Source of the DNA: Pseudorhizobium banfieldiae
GTDB lineage: Bacteria; Pseudomonadota; Alphaproteobacteria; Rhizobiales; Rhizobiaceae
Direction of reading: 5' to 3'
Assembly (NCBI RefSeq): GCF_000967425.1
Contig: NZ_FO082820.1
Span: 1,674,001 to 1,738,000, forward strand
DNA length: 64,000 bases
Under the pieces are notes generated by a model that was given only the letters and a program-made list of their open reading frames with translations, did no database searches and was not told the DNA's origin. The first letter of the stretch is position 1. Each line of letters begins with the position of its first letter. A program made the position numbers and the translations under genes. Of the stretch, positions 30,008-40,019 are shown in pieces.

Positions 30008-31438
30008 CTATCTCGTCGCCTTATAGGCGGCGAGGGCGCGTTCGCGGGCACTCCCGTGATCGACGATGGGACGCGGATAGCTCTCCCCGAGCCTGATTCC
30101 GGCCTTTTGCAGGATGTGATCCGGCGCCTCGAAGGGCCGGTGGATGTATTTCTTGTCCAGGTGACTCAGTTCCGGCACGTAGCGCCGGACATAGTCCCCG
30201 TCCGGGTCGAACTTCTCGCCTTGTAGCGTCGGATTGAAGATACGGAAGAAGGGAGAGGCATCGGCCCCGGAGCCGGCGACCCATTGCCAGCTGGCGGCGT
30301 TGTTGGCCGGATCGGCGTCGAGCAGCGTCTCACGGAACCATTCCTCGCCCTTCCGCCAGTCGATTGTCAGGTCCTTGATGAGGAAGGACGCGGTGATCAT
30401 ACGCACGCGGTTGTGCATGTAGCCCTCCCGCCAGAGTTGGCGCATCCCGGCATCCACGATCGGATAGCCGGTAAGGCCTTTCCTCCAGGCACGGTAGAGC
30501 GCGCCGTCGAAGGACCAGGCAAAGCCATCGAAAGCGGTGTTCCAGTTGTCGGTGGCGAGGCGAGGAAATTCGATCAGAAGCGAATAGTTGAAATCCCGCC
30601 AGGCGAGCTCCCGGCGAAAATGCGTGATCTGGGCCGGATCACCGTTATCGAGCCCGCTTGCGGCATGCCATGCCTGGGCCGGTGTGACCTCTCCGTGGGC
30701 GAGGTGCGGGGAAAGGTGCGAGGTGAGATCGCGAGCGGGAAAATCGCGCACTGACTTGTACTCGCGCAGGCCGTGTTCGACGAAATCCTCCAGGCGGAAC
30801 CGGGCACCGGCCTCGCCCGGTGTCCAGGTCTCACCGAATCCAGCGGCCCAGTCCGGCTTCGTCGGAAGCAGTCCCCAATCTTCCAGTTGTTCCGATGGCG
30901 GCGTCGACGAGGCTCCTCTCATCGCATCGGGTGCGGCGAGCGGTTCGCGCGGTTCCCCCAGTGCCTGCAGCGCCTTCCAGAACGGCGTGAAGACCCGGAA
31001 CGGTTTTCCGCCTCCAGTACGGATGTGGGAGGGATCGTGAAGAAGCTGGCCATGGAAGGCATGTACTGCAATGCCCTCCGCCTTCAGTCGGCGGGCGATG
31101 TCCCGGTCCTGATCATCGCGCTCATAGCTGCGGTTGAGATAGATCTGGTTGGCGCCCGTCTGCTGGGCAACCTGGACTAGGACGGTCGCTGCCTCCCCGG
31201 TGAAAAAGAGCAGATCACCGCCACGATCATGCAGCGCCTGTCGCAGAGCCAGGAGAGAATGATGCAGCCACCATGCCTGGGCTGCTCCGAATGGCATACC
31301 CCCGCCGGCACTGCCTTCGCGGATGAACAGCGCGATGACCGGCGCGCCAGTCTCGACGGCGGCTGACAGTGCGGCGTTGTCTGCAAGGCGCAAGTCTCGG
31401 CGGAACCAGACGATGACAGGCGGGATCTCGGCAGGCAA
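30008..31438 (-). CDS. phrB: Deoxyribodipyrimidine photolyase (cryptochrome/photolyase family)
   Basis: Light-driven repair of cyclobutane pyrimidine dimers with FAD and an antenna cofactor. The 476-residue class I enzyme has an N-terminal alpha/beta antenna domain (VIVWFRRDLRLADNAAL) and a C-terminal FAD domain with TGYPIVDAGMRQLWREGYMHNR and the motif WQWVAGSGADASPFFRIFNP. The start is TTG 31438 with GGAG six bases upstream. It is the last gene of a minus-strand run beginning with ppiD and lies 54 bases after moeA. Confidence 0.96.
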   Translation of the reverse strand: MPAEIPPVIVWFRRDLRLADNAALSAAVETGAPVIALFIREGSAGGGMPFGAAQAWWLHHSLLALRQALHDRGGDLLFFTGEAATVLVQVAQQTGANQIYLNRSYERDDQDRDIARRLKAEGIAVHAFHGQLLHDPSHIRTGGGKPFRVFTPFWKALQALGEPREPLAAPDAMRGASSTPPSEQLEDWGLLPTKPDWAAGFGETWTPGEAGARFRLEDFVEHGLREYKSVRDFPARDLTSHLSPHLAHGEVTPAQAWHAASGLDNGDPAQITHFRRELAWRDFNYSLLIEFPRLATDNWNTAFDGFAWSFDGALYRAWRKGLTGYPIVDAGMRQLWREGYMHNRVRMITASFLIKDLTIDWRKGEEWFRETLLDADPANNAASWQWVAGSGADASPFFRIFNPTLQGEKFDPDGDYVRRYVPELSHLDKKYIHRPFEAPDHILQKAGIRLGESYPRPIVDHGSARERALAAYKATR

Positions 31439-31492
31439 GGCGAACTCCGGAGATTGATCTACAGTGCTCTACGCTTGATCAGCGGGCCCGGA

Positions 31493-32707
31493 TCATGGTC
31501 TCAGGAGGAGGATGGGGCAGGAGGTGCCGGCAGTCAGTGCAGGTGCGTTCGGGGGCCGGACGATCAGCGCATCTGAATGGGCGAGGATTTTCATCATCGA
31601 CGAATCCTGCTTTTCGAAGGCGTCGGCGACCAGATTTCCTTCGCGATCCCTGCTCAGTCGTGATCGCAGGTAGTCCTGCCGACGGTCGTTGGCGGCAAGA
31701 TCACGCGCCGCGACGGCATGTCCCTCCCGGTTCCTCTCGGGGAGGCGGCCGAGCTTTCTGAGCAAAGGTTCAAGAAACAGCAGGCCGCAGACCAGGCTGG
31801 CGACGGGGTTCCCCGGCAGGCCCAAGACATGCATGTTCCCGAGCGATCCGACCATCAGTGGCTTGCCCGGCCGCATGGCGATGCGCCAGAAATCCAGCTC
31901 CATCCCGACCTCCTTCAGCGTGGATTGTACGAGGTCATGGTCCCCGACCGAGGCGCCGCCCGAAGTGACCAGCACGTCCACGTCCGTATCCTTCGCCGCA
32001 TCGACTGCACTCCGTATCGCGTCACGGTTGTCAGCCGCGATCCCGAGATCGACGACTTCGCCGCCATTGTCCTCGATGAGCGCCGAAATCCCGAACATGT
32101 TGGACGCGATGATCTGGCCAGCTTGAGGTGTGTGCCCCGGCGGCAGGAGTTCATCACCGGTGGCCAGGATTGCGACCCGTGGACGGCGGTAGACTTCCAC
32201 TATGGGGTGGTTCATGGCCGCGGCGACGGTCAGGCGTGAATAGTCGAGGAGCGTGTCCTTCGGCAGCACCGCTTCGCCTTCGACAAAATCCTGGCCGCGC
32301 GGACGGATATGTCGCCCCGTGATGACCTCGAACTTCGTGCGAACCTGGTCGCCCTCAAGCAGTTCGGCGTCTTCCTGGAGGAGGACCGTATCAGCTCCAG
32401 TGGGTAAGGGGGCGCCGGTGAAGATGCGCACGGCCTCGCCCTTGGCAACCACACCCTCGAACGGATGACCGGCGGCCGCCATGCCTGTCACCAGAAGCGT
32501 TGCGCCGACGGCTTGCGCATCTTCGGCGCGAAGCGCGTAGCCGTCCATGGCAGAGGCATCGAAGGGCGGTTGGGTTAGTCGCGCCGCCAGCGGCTTGGCA
32601 AGAACCCGCCCATTGGCCTCGGCAAGGGGAACCGTCTCCGTCCTCTCGATCGGGCGCGCCCGCGAAAGCAGCCTCGTCTTTGCCTCGGGCACTGGCAGAA
32701 GACCCAT
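31493..32707 (-). CDS. moeA: Molybdopterin molybdotransferase MoeA
   Basis: Inserts molybdate into adenylated molybdopterin, the last step of molybdenum cofactor synthesis. It has 404 residues in the usual four-domain layout. Motifs include QPPFDASAMDGYALRAEDA, IFTGAPLPTGADTV, and the MoCF-BD domain with SGGASVGDHDLV and LPGNPVASLVC. GGAGG precedes ATG 32707. moaC ends two bases upstream, so the two are coupled. Confidence 0.97.
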   Translation of the reverse strand: MGLLPVPEAKTRLLSRARPIERTETVPLAEANGRVLAKPLAARLTQPPFDASAMDGYALRAEDAQAVGATLLVTGMAAAGHPFEGVVAKGEAVRIFTGAPLPTGADTVLLQEDAELLEGDQVRTKFEVITGRHIRPRGQDFVEGEAVLPKDTLLDYSRLTVAAAMNHPIVEVYRRPRVAILATGDELLPPGHTPQAGQIIASNMFGISALIEDNGGEVVDLGIAADNRDAIRSAVDAAKDTDVDVLVTSGGASVGDHDLVQSTLKEVGMELDFWRIAMRPGKPLMVGSLGNMHVLGLPGNPVASLVCGLLFLEPLLRKLGRLPERNREGHAVAARDLAANDRRQDYLRSRLSRDREGNLVADAFEKQDSSMMKILAHSDALIVRPPNAPALTAGTSCPILLLRP

Positions 32708-32709
32708 GC

Positions 32710-33204
32710 TCAGCCTCCGCTAAGCCGATAGGTGCCCGACTTGCCACCCGTCTTCTCGATGAGGCGGATGCCGCCAATCTCCATACCCTTGTCGGCGGCC
32801 TTGGCCATGTCATAGATCGTGAGACAGGCGACGGAAACCGCGGTCAATGCCTCCATCTCGACGCCGGTCTTGCCCGTAAGCTTGGCGGTTGCGGCGACAC
32901 GAAGTCCCGGCAGTGATGCGTCCTCGGTGATATCAACCCCCACCTTGGTGAGCATCAGCGGGTGGCAGAGCGGAATGAGGTCCGCCGTCTTTTTCGCGGC
33001 CATGATCCCTGCGAGTCGCGCCGTTCCGATCACGTCACCCTTCTTGGCATTGCCTTCACGGATCAGCGCCAGGGTTTCAGGCAACATGCGTACAAAGCCC
33101 TCCGCCATGGCTGATCGCTCGGTATCGGACTTGTCGCCGACATCCACCATTTTGGCTTCACCGGATGCGCCGATGTGTGTGAGGGAGCCGCCGCCCGACA
33201 TCAT
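32710..33204 (-). CDS. moaC: Cyclic pyranopterin monophosphate synthase MoaC
   Basis: Second enzyme of the molybdenum cofactor pathway, forming cPMP from the MoaA product. The protein has 164 residues (163 if the second ATG is used). Recognisable blocks: [54 protein letters not shown] and the active-site Lys in KTGGKSGTY. Its ATG overlaps the trpC stop (ATGA), so translation is coupled. Confidence 0.96.
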   Translation of the reverse strand: MMSGGGSLTHIGASGEAKMVDVGDKSDTERSAMAEGFVRMLPETLALIREGNAKKGDVIGTARLAGIMAAKKTADLIPLCHPLMLTKVGVDITEDASLPGLRVAATAKLTGKTGVEMEALTAVSVACLTIYDMAKAADKGMEIGGIRLIEKTGGKSGTYRLSGG

Positions 33205-34019
33205 TCAGCCGCCGCGGTCGACGCGCTGTCGCCACTGAGCAGCGCGTGCGTCGCCCTCGCGACGTCATCCTGCCGCATCAGGCTTTCTCCGACCAGGAAT
33301 GTGGTGATCCCCGACTTTTCCAAACGCAGGCAGTCCCCGTGACTGAAGATGCCGCTTTCTCCAACCAGCAGCCGGTCCTCCGGGACCAAAGGAGCAAGGC
33401 GCTCGGAGGTCTCCAGACTTACTTCGAAGGTCCGCAGGCTCCGGTTGTTGATCCCGATAAGGGGTGAAGAGAGGTTGAGCGCGCGCTCAGTCTCCTCGGC
33501 ATCGTGGACCTCGACCAGAACGTCCATACCGAGCGTCATCGCTTCGTCCTCGAGGCGACGCGCCTCGTCGTCCGTCAGCGAAGCCATGATCAGGAGGATG
33601 CAGTCAGCGCCCCAGGCGCGTGCCTCGTGCACCTGATAGGTGTCGAACATGAAGTCCTTGCGGAGCGCAGGCAAGGAACAGGCGTTACGCGCCGCGACGA
33701 GATATTCCGGAGCGCCCTGGAAGCTGGGCGTGTCCGTCAGGACCGAAAGGCAGGTGGCGCCGCCCTGCTGGTAGGCCTTTGCCAGTGCCGGGGGATCGAA
33801 GTCCGGGCGGATGAGCCCCTTTGACGGGCTGGCCTTCTTGATCTCGGCGATCAGGCCGAACGCACCATTCTCCTGCCTTGCCTTCAGTGCGCGGTAGAAA
33901 CCCCGCGGGGCCTTCTGTTCCGCGGCCTGAGCCTTCAGCTCCGCCACAGGCGTGCGGGTCTTGGCGGCTTCGATCTCCTGGCGCTTGTAGGCCTCGATCT
34001 TCCTCAGGATATCGGTCAT
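33201..34019 (-). CDS. trpC: Indole-3-glycerol phosphate synthase
   Basis: Fourth step of tryptophan synthesis, closing the indole ring. A 272-residue TIM barrel without a fused TrpF, as usual in rhizobia. Motifs: [13 protein letters not shown] (catalytic Lys), [42 protein letters not shown] and LVGESGIFS. It lies 10 bases after trpD and overlaps moaC by four bases. Confidence 0.97.
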   Translation of the reverse strand: MTDILRKIEAYKRQEIEAAKTRTPVAELKAQAAEQKAPRGFYRALKARQENGAFGLIAEIKKASPSKGLIRPDFDPPALAKAYQQGGATCLSVLTDTPSFQGAPEYLVAARNACSLPALRKDFMFDTYQVHEARAWGADCILLIMASLTDDEARRLEDEAMTLGMDVLVEVHDAEETERALNLSSPLIGINNRSLRTFEVSLETSERLAPLVPEDRLLVGESGIFSHGDCLRLEKSGITTFLVGESLMRQDDVARATHALLSGDSASTAAAE

Positions 34020-34029
34020 CGGCTAGGTC

Positions 34030-35046
34030 TCAATCTTCATCATTTGACACGGCCACGAGCCGGTCCAGCGCGGCAGCGGCTTCTCCGCTGTCGAGGGCGC
34101 GGGTAGCCAGTTGCATGCCTTCCGGGATGTCTGCGGCCTTGCCTGCAACGACAAGCGCGGCGGCGGCATTGCAGAGCGAAATGTCCCGATAGGCGTTCTT
34201 CGTTCCGCCGAGCACGGCGCGAAGTGCAGCCGCGTTGGCGTGGCCATCGCCGCCCTTCAACTCATCGAGGCTGGCGCGCCGGACACCGAAATCCTCCGGC
34301 GTCAGATCGAACGTTCGGATTTCCCCAGCCTCCAGGGCGACGACATTGGTGGTTCCGGTGGTCGTGACCTCGTCCATGCCATCGCCGTAGACGACCCAGA
34401 TTCGCTCCGAGCCCAGATCGCGCAGAACCTCGGCAATGGGCATCAGCCAGCGGGGAGAGAAGACGCCGAGCAGCTGCCGACGGGCTCCGGCCGGATTCGA
34501 CAACGGTCCGAGGATGTTGAAGATCGTCCGGGTGCCGAGCTCGACCCGGCTTGGACCAACATGGCGCATGGCCGAGTGATGCATGGAGGCGAACATGAAG
34601 CCGATGCCCGCTTCCGCAATGCACCTGCCGATCCGGTCCGGCCCGATCTCGAGGTTGACCCCAAGCGCGGACAGGGCGTCGGCTGCTCCCGATTTCGAGC
34701 TCAAGGCGCGGTTGCCATGCTTGGCCACCGGCACGTCGCAGCCGGCGACGATGAGCGAAGCAAGCGTAGAGATGTTGTAGGTGCCTGTACCGTCACCGCC
34801 GGTCCCGACGATGTCCACCGCGTCGGCCGGTGCGTTCACCGGTAGCATCTTCGAGCGCATCGTTGCCACGGCGCCCGCGATCTCGTCGACGGTCTCACCA
34901 CGGACCCGCAACGCCATGAGGAAGCCGCCGATCTGGGAAGGCGTGGCTTCGCCGGACATGAGGACCTCGAAGGCCTCGCGTGCTTCCTCCCGGGTCAGGC
35001 TTTCGCCGTTTGCGACCTTCGCCAGCAGGGGCTTCAGTTCAGGCAT
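34030..35046 (-). CDS. trpD: Anthranilate phosphoribosyltransferase
   Basis: Transfers phosphoribosyl from PRPP to anthranilate. 338 residues, normal length, with the PRPP-binding [33 protein letters not shown], and the anthranilate-site [21 protein letters not shown]. It is not fused to a glutamine amidotransferase; in rhizobia that domain is usually in TrpE(G), outside the window. It lies 15 bases after the ppiD-like gene on the same strand. Confidence 0.97.
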   Translation of the reverse strand: MPELKPLLAKVANGESLTREEAREAFEVLMSGEATPSQIGGFLMALRVRGETVDEIAGAVATMRSKMLPVNAPADAVDIVGTGGDGTGTYNISTLASLIVAGCDVPVAKHGNRALSSKSGAADALSALGVNLEIGPDRIGRCIAEAGIGFMFASMHHSAMRHVGPSRVELGTRTIFNILGPLSNPAGARRQLLGVFSPRWLMPIAEVLRDLGSERIWVVYGDGMDEVTTTGTTNVVALEAGEIRTFDLTPEDFGVRRASLDELKGGDGHANAAALRAVLGGTKNAYRDISLCNAAAALVVAGKAADIPEGMQLATRALDSGEAAAALDRLVAVSNDED

Positions 35047-35061
35047 ACGTTACCCCCTCCG

Positions 35062-36951
35062 TCAGCGGATCATGCCGGTTACCTGATCGGCAACAGCCTG
35101 ATTGATCGAGACGCCGTATTCATTCTGCAGGCGGTTGACCATCTGGTCCAGCATGTCGTCGCCGGCAGCGTCGGCGATCTGCCGAAGCGGCTCATCCTGC
35201 GCAAGGGCATCCGCCGGAACCTGATCCCTCGAGGTGACCCGGATCAGAAGGCGGCTTTCTCCGTCTGCAGCCGTTGCCGTTGTCACCAGATCGACAGGGC
35301 CGGCGAAGACGGCGCTGGTCGCTTCAGGCCCGAAAATGGCATCGTCGCCATTCCGGCGCAGGCCCTGCTTGGTCTCCACCGCAACCCCAAGGTCCTCGGC
35401 GATGGCAGCATGGGTCTCACCCTTTTCGATTCGCTCCTTCAGTTCGGTCGCCCGCGCGCCGAGGGCTTCCCGCTGCTGTTCGGCGGTCCAGTCGGCGACG
35501 ACCTTCTCACGAACCTCGTCGAGCGTACGATCCCGTTCGGGCAGAACTTCCTCGACCTCGAACCAGACATAGCCGTCATTGCCCAGCGACACCGGTAGAG
35601 GCTGGTTACCCGGCTCGGTCCGGAAGACGTCTGCCAGAAGCGTTTCGGCTGCCGGCAGGGTGGCGATCTTCTCGTCCTGCTGGTTGTTGCCGGACGCGTC
35701 TGCGGTTACGGTCACGGCCTCGAGCTTCAGTTCCTTCGCCGCCTCAGGCAGGGTAGCGCCCGACGCCCGGACATCCTCGAAACGATCGTGGGTGTTGAGG
35801 ATTTCCTGAGAGGCGGCGGAAAGCGCCAGCTGTTTCCGGACCTCTTCCTTCACCTCGTCGAACGACTTCGTCGCTTCCGGCGTGATGTCGGTCACGCGGA
35901 GGATGACCGGACCGAAGGCGCCTTCGACGACGGGCGTGGTGCCGCCTTCCTGGGACACGGCAAAGGCGGCTTCCGCGAGCCTCTGGTCGGGCATGGTCTC
36001 GCGGCTGAACTGCCCGAGCAGCACGTCGGAGGCCGTCTTACCCTGATCAGCCACGAGTTGGTCGAAGGTGGCGCTTCCATCAGCGAGCTGTGCCGCGGCC
36101 GCATCCGCCATTTCCTTGTCCGCATAGGTCAGCTGTTCGATGGTGCGGGTGCCGCGGGTGGTGAAGCTTTCCTTCTTCCGCTCGTACTCGGCGCGAGCCT
36201 CCTCGTCGGTGACGGATGCGGGATCGGCGATATCTTCCGGCCGAAGCGTCACATAGGTGAAGCGACGGTATTCGGGAGCCCGATAACGAGCCTTCACTCC
36301 TTCGAACCACGCAGCGAGCACATCATCCGCCGGCGCTTTGATGGGGTCGATATTCGCGTTCGACAGGAGTAGGTAGTCCACAGTCCGCACCTCGTCGCGA
36401 TACTGCCGCAGCGCATCCAGCATGACCTGAGGAGGCGTGAAGCCATCGGAGACCGCCTCGACGATCTGGCTGCGGACCGCCACCTTGCTGCGCTCCGTAA
36501 TGTAGTCGTCCTCGCGAAGACCGGCATTGCGCAGCCTAGAGGTGAACAGGTTGCGGTCGAACTGGCCGTTCGCACCTTGGAACGCCGGGTCCTCGGCAAT
36601 CAACATCGCCAGCCGGTCCTGCGACAGGCCAAGGTTCATGTCGTCCGCGAGCTGGTCCAGGGCTGCGCCTGCCGCCAGTTGCGAATAGACCTGCTGGTCG
36701 ATGCCGAAAGCACGCGCCTGATCTGCCGTTAACTGCATGCCGAACTGACGCCCGAGTGCGGATACCTGTCGCTGGTAGGCGAGAGCGAATTCCTGCGCCG
36801 ACACTTCCTGCTCGCCCACGGTGAGCACCGTGTTTGCGTCCGTGGTGACGAGTGACGTTGAAACGCCCCAGACAGCGAAGGATGCGACCAGGAGCAGGAG
36901 GAGCGCCTTGGCAACCCAGGATCGGGAAGCGTTTCTGAGGGAATTGAGCAT
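35062..36951 (-). CDS. Peptidylprolyl isomerase, PpiD-like periplasmic chaperone
   Basis: A 629-residue inner-membrane-anchored folding factor. The N-terminal helix (about 15-32, LLLLLVASFAVWGVS) anchors it. A SurA-N-like chaperone domain follows (about 35-190), then a parvulin-type region (about 240-350) with IEQLTYADKEMADAAAAQL and FGPVILRVTDI, and a second degenerate repeat towards the C-terminus. Parvulin catalytic residues are poorly conserved, as in other PpiD proteins, so chaperone action may dominate. It heads the ppiD-trpD-trpC-moaC-moeA-phrB run. Confidence 0.92.
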   Translation of the reverse strand: MLNSLRNASRSWVAKALLLLLVASFAVWGVSTSLVTTDANTVLTVGEQEVSAQEFALAYQRQVSALGRQFGMQLTADQARAFGIDQQVYSQLAAGAALDQLADDMNLGLSQDRLAMLIAEDPAFQGANGQFDRNLFTSRLRNAGLREDDYITERSKVAVRSQIVEAVSDGFTPPQVMLDALRQYRDEVRTVDYLLLSNANIDPIKAPADDVLAAWFEGVKARYRAPEYRRFTYVTLRPEDIADPASVTDEEARAEYERKKESFTTRGTRTIEQLTYADKEMADAAAAQLADGSATFDQLVADQGKTASDVLLGQFSRETMPDQRLAEAAFAVSQEGGTTPVVEGAFGPVILRVTDITPEATKSFDEVKEEVRKQLALSAASQEILNTHDRFEDVRASGATLPEAAKELKLEAVTVTADASGNNQQDEKIATLPAAETLLADVFRTEPGNQPLPVSLGNDGYVWFEVEEVLPERDRTLDEVREKVVADWTAEQQREALGARATELKERIEKGETHAAIAEDLGVAVETKQGLRRNGDDAIFGPEATSAVFAGPVDLVTTATAADGESRLLIRVTSRDQVPADALAQDEPLRQIADAAGDDMLDQMVNRLQNEYGVSINQAVADQVTGMIR

Positions 36952-37002
36952 TGCCTACGGTACCTTGCGAATTTGTCGAGGCCGCGCGAATGGCGGCATG
37001 TC

Positions 37003-37021
37003 GATTGTCTCTAGAACAATC
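37003..37021. repeat. Inverted repeat GATTGT-N7-ACAATC upstream of the ppiD-like gene
   Basis: A perfect 6-bp dyad with a 7-base spacer (CTCTAGA), 52 bases upstream of the ppiD-like start. Its geometry equals that of the dyad at 2104-2122, but the arms differ. It could be an operator. Confidence 0.35.
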
Positions 37022-37087
37022 CGCGAAGGAAATGAAGGCATTTGCGGCAAGGGTGGCGCAGGAGGAACCGGCCACCTTTTGGACGGG

Positions 37088-37969
37088 CTAACGCTGCCGC
37101 TCAAGCCGCCTGATCAGATCGGTTGCATCTGCAGGCGCGCGCACTTTTGCGTCATTGTCGAAATAGACATAGACATCACGCCCGCGGGGAAGGTCCGCCG
37201 CGGCAGGGAGGACGCGCTCCGCCTCCTTGGGATCTCGCCCCGATGCCCAGGCACGGATCAGCGCGGCCCATCGGTCAAGCGCCGGCGCATCATAGCCGCT
37301 GACATAGAGCTCCTCGGATCCGTGGAGACGGCAGTAGACAAAGTCGGCAGTCAAATCCATGAGAAGGGGCCATTCGACAGTGTCGGCGACCACAAGACCT
37401 GCTCCATGACGTCGCAAGAGTGCGATGAACTCCTCGCAGCGAAAACTCTCGTGGCGGATCTCGAAGGCGTGCCGCAGGGGCCGGTTCAGGTCAGTCTCCG
37501 CGAAAGCCCTTCCTTCCAGCCGTCCGTCGTGGCGTCGCGCAAGCCGGGCGGCGTCTTCGGTGTTCTTTGGGAGCATCGCCAGGAAGTCCTCGAAACGCGA
37601 CTTGTCGAAGGACATGCGCGGCGGAAATTGCCACAGGATCGGACCCAGCTTGTGACGAAGCTTCAGCAGGCCGGACGCCAGGAAGTTCGCCAGCGGAAGC
37701 TCGATGTCGCGCAGCCGCTTCATGTGCGTGATGTAGCGAGAGCCCTTGACGGCGAAGACGAAATCTTCCGGCGTCGCATCGTACCACTTGGCGAAGGACT
37801 GAGGCCGTTGCAATCCATAGAAGGTCCCGTTGATCTCGATCGTTGGGAATTTCCCGGCCGCATAACTCAGCTCACGCTTCTGCGGCAGGTCCTCCGGATA
37901 AAAGACGCCGCGCCACGGCTTGTAGGTCCAGCCTGATATACCGATCCTTATCGCGCCACGCGCTGCCAT
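37088..37969 (-). CDS. DUF72 domain protein (YecE-like)
   Basis: A 293-residue TIM-barrel-like protein of the DUF72 family, function unknown. Typical features are IRIGISGWTYKPWRGVFYP at the N-terminus, FPTIEINGTFYGLQRPQSF, FVFAVKGSRYITHMKRL, LGPILWQFPP and YVYFDNDAKVRAP. GGAGG at 9-13 bases before ATG 37969 fixes the start; the frame runs further upstream only through the neighbouring gene region. It is downstream of the DUF486 gene on the same strand, 79 bases apart. Confidence 0.92.
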   Translation of the reverse strand: MAARGAIRIGISGWTYKPWRGVFYPEDLPQKRELSYAAGKFPTIEINGTFYGLQRPQSFAKWYDATPEDFVFAVKGSRYITHMKRLRDIELPLANFLASGLLKLRHKLGPILWQFPPRMSFDKSRFEDFLAMLPKNTEDAARLARRHDGRLEGRAFAETDLNRPLRHAFEIRHESFRCEEFIALLRRHGAGLVVADTVEWPLLMDLTADFVYCRLHGSEELYVSGYDAPALDRWAALIRAWASGRDPKEAERVLPAAADLPRGRDVYVYFDNDAKVRAPADATDLIRRLERQR

Positions 37970-38048
37970 GGACTGTGGTGCCTCCTGCCATCCTGGCCGC
38001 CACACGCGACCCGGCAGGTGAAACTGCTGCCCGGTATTCCGGTTCCGC

Positions 38049-38396
38049 TCACTTGGCGAAGATGAAGAAGGCGCCGAGCGCAATGAACGCAAAGCCGAGG
38101 CCCTGCTTCCAGTGGAAGGATTCCCCGAGGTAGAAGATCGAGAAGAGTACGAAGACAGACAGGGTGATGATTTCCTGGATCGTCTTGAGCTGCGCCGCGT
38201 TGAAATAGCCATGCCCGATCCGGTTCGCGGGAACCTGGAAGCAGTACTCGAGCAGCGCAATTCCCCAACTCGCAAGGATGACGACGTAAAGCGGTGACGA
38301 CTTGAATTTGAGGTGGCCATACCAGGCGAAGGTCATGAACAGGTTGGACAGGAGAAGGAGGCCGATGGTGGCGGCGGGAATCGCGTAGTTTGGCAT
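38049..38396 (-). CDS. DUF486 (DMT-superfamily-like) membrane protein
   Basis: A 115-residue protein with four transmembrane helices, of the DUF486 family related to small multidrug transporters. Recognised from TFAWYGHLKF, SWGIALLEYCFQVPANRIG and SIFYLGESFHWKQGLGFAFI. The size matches the family. No substrate is known. It is divergent from the MFS gene across a 214-base gap where no clear element is visible. Confidence 0.9.
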   Translation of the reverse strand: MPNYAIPAATIGLLLLSNLFMTFAWYGHLKFKSSPLYVVILASWGIALLEYCFQVPANRIGHGYFNAAQLKTIQEIITLSVFVLFSIFYLGESFHWKQGLGFAFIALGAFFIFAK

Positions 38397-38610
38397 GTTG
38401 GGTGTCCGGTGAGATGCGCGCTACCGCAAGCATGCCGGCGAGGCAAAAACAAGAGGCTTGCGTGGCCGATCTGCTGCGTACCACCCGGCAGACAAGCGGC
38501 ATTGCCGGGCAAGGCAGCAACTGGTACCAGCCGGATGATGTATTCGGCCGCTTGCGACCTCACCGCTGACCGATGGAAGTACAATCCAGACTGAACTGAA
38601 GGACCAGGAA

Positions 38611-39852
38611 TTGCCTATTCGTTCAACGCAAGGGGCCGAGCGGGTCGTTGCCAGCCGCAAGCCATCACTGGCCACGCGCTTTCTTCTCGGAGCAAGCCTC
38701 GTCCTGATCGCCTTCAACCTGAGGCCGGTATTTTCGAGCGTTTCGGCACTCCTTCCGGAGATCCGATCGGGACTAGGGCTGGGAGATATGGGAGCCGGTT
38801 TCCTCACGACCTTGCCGGTCGTCTGCCTGGGCGCCTTCTCCCCATTGGCACCGCGCCTGGCGCAGAGGATCGGGTCCGAGCGAACCCTGCTCCTCGTCGT
38901 GATCCTGCTGACCGTCGGCACGGCGATCCGTGGCATTCCCTCCCTCCCGCTACTGTTCATCGGAACTGCCGTTGCGGGCGCGTCCATCGCTGTCGCCAAC
39001 GTTCTGCTGCCGGGGCTGGTCAAACGCGACTTTCCGGACCGCATGGCGCTTCTGACCGGTCTCTACACAATGGCACTTTGCGGTGGTGCGGCCGCGGCCG
39101 CGGGGCTGACGCTCCCGGTCGAACATGCGCTCGGCAACTGGCTGGGCGGTGCCTTGGCCATCTGGGCGCTGCCGGCGGCGATTGCCGCGCTCGTCTGGTT
39201 GCCGCAGGTGGTGCGGGCAGGACGTCACGACAGGCGTGTCAGCAAGCGGGTCGTCGGTCTCTGGCGAGACAGGCTCGCCTGGCAGGTAACACTCTATATG
39301 GGGCTCCAGTCCGCATTGGCCTATTGCGTCTTCGGGTGGCTGGTCCCGATCTTGCGCGAAAGGGGACTGGACGGGATCGCGGCCGGTGGCATTGTTTCGG
39401 TCTCGGTCATGGTGCAGGCCGCAGCATGCTTGGTCGTGCCGCACATCGCAGTGCGGGGAAAGGACCAGCGGGTCGTCAACGCGGCGCTCTGCGTCATTTC
39501 GGTTGGCGCGCTTCTTGGTCTCCTGTTTGCGCCGCTGTCGATGGTCTGGCTATGGGCGGTACTGCAAGGTATCGGGCAGGGTGGACTGATTGCCGCCGCC
39601 ATGACCAATATCGTGCTGCGCTCTCCTGATCCGCTGATTGCGTCCCATCTGTCGGGCATGGCCCAATGTGTCGGATATCTCCTAGCATCAATCGGTCCAC
39701 TTATCGTCGGCTTCATTCGCGGTTGGACAGGTAGCTTCGCGGCCACGTCCGTGCTCTTTGCCGCGCTCGGCCTGGGCGCCGCAGTGAACGGCTGGCTCGC
39801 CGGCCGCGCGAAATATGTCAACGTAAGGGTGGAGGAGACGGCTGTCTCGTAA
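38611..39852 (+). CDS. MFS transporter, CynX/NimT family
   Basis: A 413-residue major facilitator with 12 predicted helices. The N-terminal LIAFNLRPVFSSVSALLPEI and the helix-2 region LPVVCLGAFSPLAPRLAQRIG are typical of the CynX/YeaN (NimT) group, which transports cyanate-type or 2-nitroimidazole substrates in known cases. The start is TTG 38611 with AAGGA and AGGA upstream. The substrate cannot be read from the sequence. Confidence 0.9.
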   Translation: MPIRSTQGAERVVASRKPSLATRFLLGASLVLIAFNLRPVFSSVSALLPEIRSGLGLGDMGAGFLTTLPVVCLGAFSPLAPRLAQRIGSERTLLLVVILLTVGTAIRGIPSLPLLFIGTAVAGASIAVANVLLPGLVKRDFPDRMALLTGLYTMALCGGAAAAAGLTLPVEHALGNWLGGALAIWALPAAIAALVWLPQVVRAGRHDRRVSKRVVGLWRDRLAWQVTLYMGLQSALAYCVFGWLVPILRERGLDGIAAGGIVSVSVMVQAAACLVVPHIAVRGKDQRVVNAALCVISVGALLGLLFAPLSMVWLWAVLQGIGQGGLIAAAMTNIVLRSPDPLIASHLSGMAQCVGYLLASIGPLIVGFIRGWTGSFAATSVLFAALGLGAAVNGWLAGRAKYVNVRVEETAVS

Positions 39853-40019
39853 GAAGCGGGAAACCAATGCAGCCTCCGAGAGGACTTTCCGCCTTCGCTG
39901 CAAAATTGATGACGAGATACTCGCCACGGCGCGCGAGGGCCCCATATCTATTTTTCGGCGAGGCTGGACGGGGTACTTGAGAACCCCATCACGATGATTT
40001 CAGGACGGAGGGTTTATTG

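Noticed and set aside
39970-39987. GGGGT/ACCCC hairpin as a riboswitch or strong terminator before the osmoprotectant operon
   Set aside because: Only a 5-bp stem and no T-run or conserved riboswitch core; too weak to call.
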